From: Rheinheimera sp.
GTDB taxonomy: Bacteria > Pseudomonadota > Gammaproteobacteria > Enterobacterales > Alteromonadaceae
Assembly (NCBI RefSeq): GCF_030690345.1
Contig: NZ_JAUYGV010000006.1
Coordinates: forward strand, 124,001 to 188,000
DNA length: 64,000 nt
Direction: 5' to 3'
The position numbers and the translations under genes are program-made. Positions 45,404-55,100 of this stretch are shown here, piece by piece (position 1 is the first letter of the stretch; each line of letters starts with the position of its first letter). The notes beneath the pieces were generated by a model. It ran no database searches and had not been told where the DNA came from. It saw only the letters and a program-made list of their open reading frames with translations.

Positions 45404-45503
45404 GTGTGGGTATTTAATAAATAGTTGTTGAAGGTGGGTTGGTGGTTAAATAGAATGAGCGGTTTGAAAAAACCATGTTGTATGATACTGGGGTAAGTAT
45501 TTA

Positions 45504-46334
45504 ATGAAAACGGTGATATTCAAAGTAGTAGTAGTACTGGTGCTGATCCAGATCAGTGGCTGCAGCAAGAAGTCAGAAAATTTCGCCACTGTAGGTGAAC
45601 AGGATGTCACAGTTGCAGAAGTTAACGCTTATCTGGCCTATAAACGTATTGATGCCAATAATGTTGAACTGGCGGGCAAAGCCGCACAACATTATTTAAA
45701 TAATCTGGCGTTGGTGCATGCAATAGAGCAGCAGGATAGTGTTGATATGCTGCGGATTAATGCCGAACTTTCTGAGCTGAAGAAAGATTTGTTGCTGAAT
45801 ACTTATTTACAACAGTATCTGGAACAAGCCGTGACTGACACTGCGATGCGTAATTACTACGCAGACAATCAGCAAAACTATCAGCAGCGTAGTGCCAGGG
45901 CCTCACATATCTTATTGCGGGTAACGCCGGAAATGACTGAAGCCGAGCGGCAGGCTAAATACAGCAAAGCGCTGGAAGCTTACAGTAAGGCCCGCACCGG
46001 TGAAAATTTTGCCGAGTTAGCTAAGGCATATTCTGAAGACAGTATTTCTGCCGCTAAAGGCGGACAGCTGGGTTGGTTGCAGCAAGGCGCAGTATCGCCG
46101 CTGTTTTCGGCACAGGTATTTGACAAACTGGCGGCAAATGAAGTGTCAGAGCCGGTGCTGACCGAGTTTGGTTATCATCTGATCAAACTGGAACAGGAAC
46201 CCGGCATTGTAAAACAATCCTTTGAAGCCGTAAGCGGTGATATTCGTCGTATTCTGCGCGCCATGGCTAAAGATGCTGAGCTTGAGCGGCTGCGCCAGAG
46301 TGTTGCCGTTACCCTGCACGCTACTTCGCCATGA
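45504..46334 (+). CDS. Parvulin (PpiC-type) peptidyl-prolyl isomerase lipoprotein
   Basis: 276 aa. A lipoprotein signal ends in ISGC (Cys20), with Ser-Lys-Lys following. Residues 21-110 resemble a SurA-type N-terminal helical domain. Residues 131-232 form a parvulin domain with SARASHILLRV, ENFAELAKAYSED, GGQLGWLQQGAVSPLF and VSEPVLTEFGYHLIKLE all intact, so it is probably active. It would speed proline isomerisation during folding in the periplasm; with Lys at +3 rather than Asp at +2, the lipoprotein probably goes to the outer membrane. It lies 100 nt after the giant gene, with no terminator seen between them. Its overlap with the next gene by ATGA shows one transcript. The likely client is the giant protein or the nuclease-bearing protein; this is inferred from position. 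EpsD-family isomerases of exopolysaccharide loci are a related alternative. Confidence 0.92.
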   Translation: MKTVIFKVVVVLVLIQISGCSKKSENFATVGEQDVTVAEVNAYLAYKRIDANNVELAGKAAQHYLNNLALVHAIEQQDSVDMLRINAELSELKKDLLLNTYLQQYLEQAVTDTAMRNYYADNQQNYQQRSARASHILLRVTPEMTEAERQAKYSKALEAYSKARTGENFAELAKAYSEDSISAAKGGQLGWLQQGAVSPLFSAQVFDKLAANEVSEPVLTEFGYHLIKLEQEPGIVKQSFEAVSGDIRRILRAMAKDAELERLRQSVAVTLHATSP

Positions 46335-47185
46335 AGCGCCTGATCCCGCTACTGGCTGCAACGCTGTGGTTATCGGCGTGCAGTGATACGTCGGTGCAAC
46401 AACCCGCGGCAGATACCGACCCTATATTGGCCCGCGTTGGCACAGACAGTATTAGTCGTCAGGAGCTGGATATTGCCATCAGCGACAATATTGGCCCATA
46501 TGCCGCTTTGCATCTGGGGCCGGACGGCGAGCAAAAGGTGTTGCAAAGCCTGGTGATGCGCAAACTAATGAGCCAACAGCAGCTGGCGTTGTTAGATGCA
46601 GACGCCAAAGCGCTGTTGGAACTGCAGGTAAAAGCCTATCGTGAAGAACTGTTAACCAAACAATATGTACAACAACAATTGACACCAGAGCCGGTATCGG
46701 AGCAAATGGTGGCAGACTATTATCAGCGCTATCCACAGGAGTTTGGCGCCGCAGAGTACGCGAACTATCAGTTAGTGCGCGCTGATAGCGGTCAGGATGG
46801 CAAGCAGCGCCAGCGTGTGCTGTGGTATTTGGAGCAACTGACTGCAGCAGCTGACTGGCCTGAACTGGCTGCTCAGGCGCGTCAGGAAGGACTGGCATTT
46901 TATCTGGTAACAGGCACCAGCTCAGAGCAGGGGCTGATCCCGGAATATCAGGCATTAATAACACCGTTGGCCAGCGGACAAATATCGGCAGTGGCCGGGC
47001 TAAACAACCGCTTGGTTAAAGTAAAAGTGGTTGAACGTCATCGTATTGCTGCCAAACCCCTGGCTGACGTACGTGACGATATCAGAAAAAAGCTGGCCCC
47101 AATGCAGTTAAAGCGGGCCATTGAACAGGCAACGGACAACCTAAAGGCAAGCACGGATGTTGAAATTTACCCTATTCCCAACTAG
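46331..47185 (+). CDS. SurA/parvulin-like lipoprotein with degenerate isomerase domain
   Basis: 284 aa. The lipobox is LSAC (Cys17). The N-terminal part (LARVGTDSISRQELDIAI, then QKVLQSLVMRKLMSQQ) is the SurA/EpsD-like chaperone arm. The part where a parvulin domain should lie (residues 140-245) keeps the outline, ending in NRLVKVKVVERH, but lacks the HILL and GGxLG motifs seen in the gene before it. It probably binds clients without strong isomerase activity. The start codon sits in an ATGA overlap with the upstream gene, and its own end overlaps the next gene by 29 nt. The pair looks like an old duplication in which one copy kept catalysis. Confidence 0.85.
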   Translation: MKRLIPLLAATLWLSACSDTSVQQPAADTDPILARVGTDSISRQELDIAISDNIGPYAALHLGPDGEQKVLQSLVMRKLMSQQQLALLDADAKALLELQVKAYREELLTKQYVQQQLTPEPVSEQMVADYYQRYPQEFGAAEYANYQLVRADSGQDGKQRQRVLWYLEQLTAAADWPELAAQARQEGLAFYLVTGTSSEQGLIPEYQALITPLASGQISAVAGLNNRLVKVKVVERHRIAAKPLADVRDDIRKKLAPMQLKRAIEQATDNLKASTDVEIYPIPN

Positions 47186-50100
47186 CCGCAGTGTTGGCCG
47201 GGTTTGCAGTTGGTTACTGTTATCTGTTGTTGCCCTGTTAACAGCCTGTTCGGATAATTCAGCCCCACCCGAGCATATTAATGCCGTGCGTTACGCCTTG
47301 TACAGTGAGGCTAACCCACAATTAGATCAGCTGGCTCAACCCGACTATCAGGGGCTGGCGCCCTATATGACAGCGCAGCTGGCAGGGGCGCAGACTTTTA
47401 GCGCCGTTAGTTACGAAGGTTACTTTTTTAATCCACGACGCCAGCTGATTCAGTTACGCTGGCGGGCACCTGGCGCAGCACGCTTAACCTTAAATGGCCG
47501 TGAAATAAACAATAAACAGCTGATTAATATGGAAAAAGGTCAGCAATTGCTGAATTTTTCCCATTTGGCGCTGGCCGGGCAGAGCCCGGTAGTAGAATTA
47601 CTGTTCATTGACACCGGCAAGACAGTGACGCTAAGTCAGGGCCAGTTATACCTGCCGCTATCCGGGTTGGCAGCCAGCGCGGCCACTGCGCCTGCACAAG
47701 GCACAGTTGGCTGGCATTATCGCTATGTTGAACAAGCCGCGCTCAGTTTCGCCGACTTGACACAGCTGACGGCTGTTGAATCGGGCAATATCAGTTCGTT
47801 ACAACTGTCAGAGCGTAACCGGACCGAGGGTTATGGTTTTGTCTTTAGCAGTTATTTCAGCGCCCGGCAGGACACCCTCGTTAGTTTGCGGCTTAACAAC
47901 AGTATGCCGGTCAGGCTGTGGCTGAACGATCAGTTGCTGCTGGACAACCCGGCAAGCAGTTTAACCCCGCAATTGGCATCGGCCTATATCAGCGCCGGTC
48001 AGCATAAGGTGCAAGTAGAAGTGCTTGGCCAACATGCCAGCGACACTATTGGCTTACACCTGGCTTTTGCTGACGCGCAGCAAGGTGCAATGCAGTGGCA
48101 AAACATTGATCAACTGGCCTTGCTGGCAGAAATTGCGCAGATGCCGGTGGTTGCACCGGCCGAGCCAGCGGCAGAGTTGGAAGCGGGCTTCAACGTACAA
48201 TTATTTTCGCCGCAAGTCCAACCCGCAGCACAAACAATGCAAACCGCTGCCAGTACTGCAATGATGCCAAACTATGCCTTACGGGTAACACAGCTAAATG
48301 AGTTGAGCAGTGTTGAGCTGGCGCCACCGTACCGGGTACAAATTGAAAGTATGTTGCAGGTGCAAGATGCCGGCACTTACGTACTGTATTGGCAATATAC
48401 CGATCCGGTTGAGCTACAACTGGCAGATATACCGGCAGAAGTATCGGCGAAGGGCCAGATAGCGCTGTTCCTGCAGCCTGGTTTATACCCATTTCGGCTT
48501 AGTTACCCGGTGAGTGCGCTGCCGGCTATAATGCCCACTTTGTTTATCGCGCCGCCGGGTCAACCCCGTCAGTCTATCAACACCTTTGTTTGGCTTAGTC
48601 CGATGCTAAACATTTCCACTGACCGCGATGGTGATGGCGTGCCTGATACCGACGATGCGTATCCGGATGACCCAACGCGCTGGCAGTTAACGGAGCCGGA
48701 GCCGGAACCACCCTTGAGTATTGCATTAACGCTTCAGGCTGCCAGTGACAGTGTTACGCTGTCCTGGCCGCGCTTTAGCCATGCCCGTATGACCCGTCTG
48801 CAAATTTTACGTAGTGAAGATAGTTTTCCTCTACAGCATTTAACTGATGTTCATCGTGGGTTCCAGTCGCAGTATAAAGATACCGGCGTTTTGAATGGAC
48901 GTTACTACCGTTATCAATTACGTGCACTGGCTGCGGATGGCGAAATACTTGCGCAGTCGGCGGTGCTATCCGTCTGGCAGACGTACAATACGGCCAAGCT
49001 GTTTGGTTTTCAGCTCTCCAATCTGGATCAACAGGTAACATTGAGCTGGCAGCCGCCGCTGGTAGGCCAGGTGCTGATTGAACGACAGCAGGCCGGGCAG
49101 CCGTGGCAGACGTTACAAGACAATGCACAACCCGGATACACCGATACAGGTTTATTGCGGGGAGAGCAGTATCAATACCGGGCGCGTATCCGGCGTTATT
49201 TTACTCATCCTGTGAGTGGTGAAAGCCGCGCTGTTGACGGGCCTTTCACCCCTACTGCAGTGGTAACTATTCCACCGGCAATGCAGTTACGGCTGACGAA
49301 CGCTGTTGAACAAGATGCTGATCACTTTATTCTGCGGGTGAACCCGCAACAGACCGCGCAGCAAGTTAGCGGTGAGGTAGCCGCCGCCGTCGGATCCGTG
49401 CTGTTGTACTGGCAACAACAGGAAACGGTTATTCAGCAACAAGCTGTCAATGGCGCTTTTGACACCGTTTTGCCGCTTAACAGCGACAACTCAGACTGGC
49501 AACTGTATGCAGAAAGTACCGCAGGCAACCAACGTCAGCGCAGCCGTTTGATTACCTTACAGTTGATTGCAGATGATGCACCGCCGGTTATTGTGCTTGA
49601 GCAAAGCAGTTTTACGACTGATACCGATCGCTTTGTATTGTCAGGTCACGTTGTGGATGACAGCTTACCGGTGACTCTCGTGCTAAGGTCTCTGTCGCCG
49701 TTGATGCCGGATGTACAGCTATTGCTGGACGAGCAAGGGTATTTCAGCACTGAGGTACAGTTAACCGGGTTGCAGCACAGTTTGGTATTTATCGGCACTG
49801 ATGCTGTGGGTAATGGTGCCGAACTGCAGGTGCAACTGGAGCGTCAGCCGGCGTTGGCGCCGGAACTGCAGATCAACAGCCATCGGGATGGCGAGATAGT
49901 TACGCACCGCGATATTTTCGTAACCGGTTATATCTTTGGTGACAGTGCAGATATGCAGCTGACGCTGCAACCGGGCAATCTTACTACCGTTGCCGAACCT
50001 TTGTTTGCCGGAAAATACAGTTTCCGTTTCCCGGTACTGGCACTGCAAAGTGGCGATAACCTGCTCCGGGTTGAGCTGACTTCTGCTGCCGGGGTGGCAC

Positions 50101-52178
50101 AACAGGTGCTGAAACTGGTATATCAGCCATTAGCAGACGTAGAGCCCCCGGCCATTTCGATCAGCACGCCGTTAGATGGCAGTTGGTTAAATGAGCGCCG
50201 GTTTGTATTAGGCGGAGAAGTTGTATCACGGGTGCCGCCGACATTGGATATTGACGGCAACGCTGCCGCACTGATAAGCATCGGCCAAAACCGCTACCGC
50301 TTTAGCCAGACCTTACTGCTACCGGCAGGGCAAAGCGAGGCCAGCTGGCAATTAACCGCCAGCAATGAAGCCGGTAGTGATAGCAAAAGCGTGCAATATC
50401 GCTTTGACGCCACGCCACCGCAGATCCAGATATTTGGCAACTTGGTGCCAGCCCCCGAGATAAATCAGCTGGTTAGCAATGCCCTGACGCTAAGTGGCCA
50501 GGTGTCAGATCAACAGCCGGTTACGCTGACTGTGGATGGTGCGCCGGTGTTATTACAGCCTGCCGATCAGTCTGGCCATTATCGCTTTGATATCTCTTTG
50601 CCACTGCCGGTGGCACAAACGCGCGATGTACAATTTGCCGCCCGCGATATGGCGGGAAATATCAGCCGTATCAGCTATCGGTTTGAAAATACCTCCGCCG
50701 CCAGTATCGAGCTGATAGCACCGGCAATGGATGCCAGCTTTATTACCGGGAATAACCAACTGGCCTTGCAATTGGTTGCCCGGGTGCAGCATCAGGCCAG
50801 CGCCCCGCGGCTAATGTTGCGCGTTAACGACGCTGCACCACAACAGCTGTCGTTAGTGGGCAATCTTGTTAACACCACTATCCCGCTTACCGGTATCTCG
50901 GGGCCGCAACGCTTATGGCTGGGATTATACGATGACAATAACCAGCTGACCGCCCAAACCGAGGGGCGCTTTAGCGTTACGGCGCTGTCTGATGTGCCGC
51001 TGACTGTGGTACAGCACGAACCACTGCATTTAGCCGAGCATATTGAGCGCAACGCCGCTGTGGCCTTATTTTTTAATAAAGCGCTGGACCCGGCGTTATT
51101 AACGGTAGAAGTGCGCCAGACGTTAAATGGCAAAAGCTATGTTAATACCGCCGCGCCCGGCGCCATGCTAACCGATCAGGCCGGCGAAACCTTGCAGCAG
51201 GTAAATCTGAATAACGAGGTGGTAGCAGGTGGCGTGTCGGTATTACCCGGCAATCACAGCTTTGCCTTTTACCCACAGCAGCCATTGGCTTATGGTGCCG
51301 GGGTGCGGGTAACAGTGCGTTATGACGGTGCCGAGCTTAAGCGCTTTAGTTACCGTGTTAGAAAACTGCCTACCCTGGTAGATGGTGCTCTGGCTGATGC
51401 CTTTGGCGAAGAATTGCCCGGCATACGGGTGGCACTAAAACCACTGGGCCGGCAGGAGGTTAGTGGCGACGGCGGCATTTTCTCTTTTGGTTATGTCGGT
51501 AGTGGCGAGCAAAATATCGCCTCGGGCAGTTACCAGCTTGAGATTAACCCCGGTATGGAAAACCCGGCCTTTAGTAATCTTATCCGTCATATCAGCCTGA
51601 CCGAAGGTAACCGGCATGATTTGGGCCAGTTCAGACTGCTGCCGGTAAACAAGGACGTGGCGTTTACTAATATAGCCTCGGGTCAGAGCAAGGCTATTGC
51701 AGCCAATGGTGATGTTGAGCTGAATTTATCTGCTGCCAGTGTCAACTTTGGTCAGGGTCGCACTGAGGGGACAGTGCAAATCAGCCTGATTCCGTTTGAG
51801 GCCGTCAATGCCAAGGTGCGTGGCAATCTGGCACCACTATGGGCTTATGCGGCGGTGCCACAGGGCGTTACTGTTAATGGACATATTACAATGCGATTAA
51901 AAGCGCCTCGCCTGTACGGTGGTTACGACTATTTGCCCAACGAACAAGAGTATATGGTGCTGCTGGGCCGCCCTACCGGTACTGACGAACTGGAGACGGT
52001 TGGTGTGATACGGCGCCAGGGCAACTGGCTGGTGTCTGAAGGGCCGGTGGCGCTACAGCAACTGGATTATCTGAGTGTTGGCCGGGTGCATTTTATGCTG
52101 CAACCCAAAATGGCCGCATATGCCAAAGGAGAGCTGGCGTTAGTCCAGCTGCAGGCAGCATTAATGGCGACGAATTAA
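47157..52178 (+). CDS. Large multidomain lipoprotein (PA14-like, TSP3, FN3, Ig)
   Basis: 1,673 aa; lipobox LLTAC (Cys31). Regions by eye: a PA14-like sugar-binding fold (about 182-312, with EGYGFVFSSYFSARQDTLV and VRLWLNDQLLLDN); a second sandwich (about 350-480); one TSP3 calcium loop DRDGDGVPDTDDAYPDDP (about 488-505); two FN3 domains (518-611 and 620-702); five Ig-like units (800-1270, of the type PPAISISTPLDGSWLNERRF); an SbsA-like Ig (1280-1400, VALFFNKALDP); a carboxypeptidase-regulatory-like unit (about 1405-1500); a last beta domain. It would be anchored at the outer membrane, facing periplasm or surface. The ATG lies 29 nt inside the previous gene, and the stop is 3 nt before the next start. 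A role as anchor or receptor for the giant protein or effector is inferred from shared domain types and the operon. Confidence 0.88.
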   Translation: MLKFTLFPTSRSVGRVCSWLLLSVVALLTACSDNSAPPEHINAVRYALYSEANPQLDQLAQPDYQGLAPYMTAQLAGAQTFSAVSYEGYFFNPRRQLIQLRWRAPGAARLTLNGREINNKQLINMEKGQQLLNFSHLALAGQSPVVELLFIDTGKTVTLSQGQLYLPLSGLAASAATAPAQGTVGWHYRYVEQAALSFADLTQLTAVESGNISSLQLSERNRTEGYGFVFSSYFSARQDTLVSLRLNNSMPVRLWLNDQLLLDNPASSLTPQLASAYISAGQHKVQVEVLGQHASDTIGLHLAFADAQQGAMQWQNIDQLALLAEIAQMPVVAPAEPAAELEAGFNVQLFSPQVQPAAQTMQTAASTAMMPNYALRVTQLNELSSVELAPPYRVQIESMLQVQDAGTYVLYWQYTDPVELQLADIPAEVSAKGQIALFLQPGLYPFRLSYPVSALPAIMPTLFIAPPGQPRQSINTFVWLSPMLNISTDRDGDGVPDTDDAYPDDPTRWQLTEPEPEPPLSIALTLQAASDSVTLSWPRFSHARMTRLQILRSEDSFPLQHLTDVHRGFQSQYKDTGVLNGRYYRYQLRALAADGEILAQSAVLSVWQTYNTAKLFGFQLSNLDQQVTLSWQPPLVGQVLIERQQAGQPWQTLQDNAQPGYTDTGLLRGEQYQYRARIRRYFTHPVSGESRAVDGPFTPTAVVTIPPAMQLRLTNAVEQDADHFILRVNPQQTAQQVSGEVAAAVGSVLLYWQQQETVIQQQAVNGAFDTVLPLNSDNSDWQLYAESTAGNQRQRSRLITLQLIADDAPPVIVLEQSSFTTDTDRFVLSGHVVDDSLPVTLVLRSLSPLMPDVQLLLDEQGYFSTEVQLTGLQHSLVFIGTDAVGNGAELQVQLERQPALAPELQINSHRDGEIVTHRDIFVTGYIFGDSADMQLTLQPGNLTTVAEPLFAGKYSFRFPVLALQSGDNLLRVELTSAAGVAQQVLKLVYQPLADVEPPAISISTPLDGSWLNERRFVLGGEVVSRVPPTLDIDGNAAALISIGQNRYRFSQTLLLPAGQSEASWQLTASNEAGSDSKSVQYRFDATPPQIQIFGNLVPAPEINQLVSNALTLSGQVSDQQPVTLTVDGAPVLLQPADQSGHYRFDISLPLPVAQTRDVQFAARDMAGNISRISYRFENTSAASIELIAPAMDASFITGNNQLALQLVARVQHQASAPRLMLRVNDAAPQQLSLVGNLVNTTIPLTGISGPQRLWLGLYDDNNQLTAQTEGRFSVTALSDVPLTVVQHEPLHLAEHIERNAAVALFFNKALDPALLTVEVRQTLNGKSYVNTAAPGAMLTDQAGETLQQVNLNNEVVAGGVSVLPGNHSFAFYPQQPLAYGAGVRVTVRYDGAELKRFSYRVRKLPTLVDGALADAFGEELPGIRVALKPLGRQEVSGDGGIFSFGYVGSGEQNIASGSYQLEINPGMENPAFSNLIRHISLTEGNRHDLGQFRLLPVNKDVAFTNIASGQSKAIAANGDVELNLSAASVNFGQGRTEGTVQISLIPFEAVNAKVRGNLAPLWAYAAVPQGVTVNGHITMRLKAPRLYGGYDYLPNEQEYMVLLGRPTGTDELETVGVIRRQGNWLVSEGPVALQQLDYLSVGRVHFMLQPKMAAYAKGELALVQLQAALMATN

Positions 52179-52181
52179 GCT

Positions 52182-55100
52182 ATGAAAACTTCTTTTTATT
52201 TTGCTGTGGTATATCTACTGAGTTTGTTGTTGTCGCTGCCTGCCCATGCCTGGGGCTGGCTGGATATCTGGAAGTTTCAGCACGGCCATGTACTGGCACG
52301 TGGTCTGGTAATGGACGATAACGGCCAGTTGCAATACGTTGAATATGCTGAAGATGGCACCTTAGTTGAGGGGTGGTCACATAATGCCTCAGCGGATAAC
52401 CCGGCTTATGTATTACCCGCTGCAGAGGTTGATGCTTCACGGCAAATGCTTAGCCAGGTACAGGAAGAGTATCAGGGCCAGGCCCGGCTGATGACAGCAG
52501 AAGAGTTTAACAGCGCTCAGTTTAAAACGGTAAGCGGTGCGGCGATCCCGGGTTTCAGTTTACCCCGCACTTACAAATCGGTGCTGGTTAAACCACAAAA
52601 CCGCCTGCTAAGCCCGAATGATAATCCGGTGTTGTTATTGGCCAAATTTAACCTGAAAAGTGTTAGCAGCCCGTCTGGTTCAATCCGCTCTATGCTATTT
52701 GACCGCGGTGGTAATCTTATCCATCAGTCACCGTATAATATTGCTTTTAAATCAGCCTACTATGAAGGGCAAGATTTAACCGATCCACAAAAAGCGCAAA
52801 TTCCGTCTACCTTTGTCCGGCTAAATGATAAGAAAAAATATGCGCCGGTAAATGCTGCCCTGGTCGAAGTGGAAACCGGTTATGTGCCGGGTATTACCAA
52901 TACCGATCAGGACGGTAAATTTTTCGTCCGTTATGCCCATGTACCCTGCCCGTGTTTTGATTTTCACTACGACTTCTGGCTGACGATGAAGTATTACTAC
53001 TCGCAGTTTACATCAACCGGCGTCAGGCCTGTGTTTTCTTATGGTATGAAGCAGGTGTATGACAGTTGTATTGGTTATGACGCTTGCCCTTTTGATCTCA
53101 GCCTTGGTGGGCAAATGGCTCGTGTCGCTGTTATTGGCATTCTGGCTGCTGCTCCTACACCCGCTGTACCGCCGATGAATTTTTATGTCGACACAGGCTT
53201 TATTGCCGGTGCCGGTTTACTGCAAAACCCCGACGGGGCTGTCGGTATTGGTGGTGCCACCCAATATGTGTATAAGGCGCCGGATTTAACACCCACAACG
53301 CAAACCAAATATGACTTTGATGGTGATGGTAAATTTGAATACAGCTTGTTGGGTAATTTGGTTGAAGGCCAATTTGTCTGTGTTGAGTCGGGAGCAGATG
53401 CTGAATATCAGGGCGTGTATTTTAGTAGCCTGCATAGCACTGTGCAGCATAGCTGTGCTGACAGCGACCCGGAGTTAACCCAGCCTGATGTATTACGCCT
53501 GGCCGATACCGCGCCTGATTTTAGCCCACAAGGCTTAGTGGGCCAGATTGCTACTGCCGATTTGCAGGACACCGATATTTTTGTATTTCGCGAGTCAACC
53601 GGCATGCTGATCACCCGGCGTCAGGGTATTACCGCCGGTGAATTAGCCAACAACAGTAGTTATTATGGTGTTGATGGCGATGCTTTTAATTATCAGATAA
53701 TGATCCGCGCGCCAGCCGCTACGGCATTTCATGCCAGTTACCGCGGTGAAGAGGGCTTTGCTAAGTTTCAAAGTGCGGCCATGATGAACCCCGAGCTGCA
53801 CCGGCGTGCGGCCGATCACTTAAAGCCAAGTGAAGCGATAAAAATCGTACTGCTGAACCGTAAAACCGGCTACATCGGCACCAAGCGTACGTCTTATGCC
53901 AATATTTATTCCAATTCGGTTATCAGCTTTCCGATAAACAACATCATCATGCAGCCCCCGAACCTGAAAATTTCGGTAGAGCGCCGTTTCAGTGTGCAGG
54001 AAGGCATGAGCAAAGACGACCCGCGTAATCATCTTATCGCTTACGAAAGCAGTGCCATGAGTAACGACGATATGCTGGTGTTGACGACCGAATGGTATGA
54101 CGCTGATGGCACGCCTTTGCCCGATGCATTGGCTGACTACGGCTTTACCGGCCGCTTAGCGCGGGTAGCCGGGCCGGGGCAGCTGACTACCGGCGGCCAG
54201 CTGGGACATTTTGCTATTCGTCCTGGCAAACACATCGAGCATATCCGCTTGCAGGACGACGCCTTACCTGCCGATCACTATTATGTGCAGGTAAGCGGCC
54301 AGCCGTCGCACCAAAGCCCGGATTTCTCCGGCAGCGGTGCCGGTAATGGCCCGTTAGCGCAGCGTCCATCACACTATGTACCCTTTCTGGTGCCGGTGCT
54401 GGACGAAGCGGTAACCTTAGAGCAAGCCTGGTTGTATAAAAAACTTAAAGAACAGGGCCAGGCCAACGACATACCCAAACCCGAGCCGGTGTATCGCTGG
54501 GTGTACCGGCCGGAGCTGCAGTTTTCCACTTATCAGCTAAAGGTGCAGGACATTCTGCGTGAGCAAAGCGATGGCTTAAGCAGTAGCCTGTACGGCAACA
54601 GCGTGCCGATGATTGCCACGTCCGACAATCTGGTGCGGTTAATGTATGGCTTGCTGCAAAGCAACCAGCAGGCACTGGCCTTCCTCGGCGCCGGCCAGCA
54701 ACTGGTGTTTGCGCTGGGTGAACATGAAATTAAAGTACGGATGGGCGATGGCCAGCAGCTGATATTCGACAAGCTGGAGCACTTGGCGTCGCTGGATGTC
54801 GCTGATTTTGTCACCTTAAGGCTGTACAACAACAATGACCCCACCAACGTGCTGTGGGAATACGCCTTTGAAACCCTGGCAGCTGATACCCGTACTGCAG
54901 GTGGCGACAATATTGATGAAGACGGCACCTACTATGTCAGCGCTGATGAGCCGGTAGTGCCGCTGCAGGCGGTGATCCTCGGCTATGCCAACCGCGAAAA
55001 CAAGCAACCGCTTAATGTTAGCTGGACGGCCGAAGGCGCCGGTGCCATTAGTAATGTTGACTTGCAGTACAAAGAGCAGGGTGTGTTTCCGGCCGATATT

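Noticed and set aside
45404..45503. Terminator or promoter between the giant gene and the first parvulin gene
   Set aside because: The only hairpin (GGTTT/AAACC near 45460-45475) is short, with no T-run, and no convincing -10/-35 pair is present.
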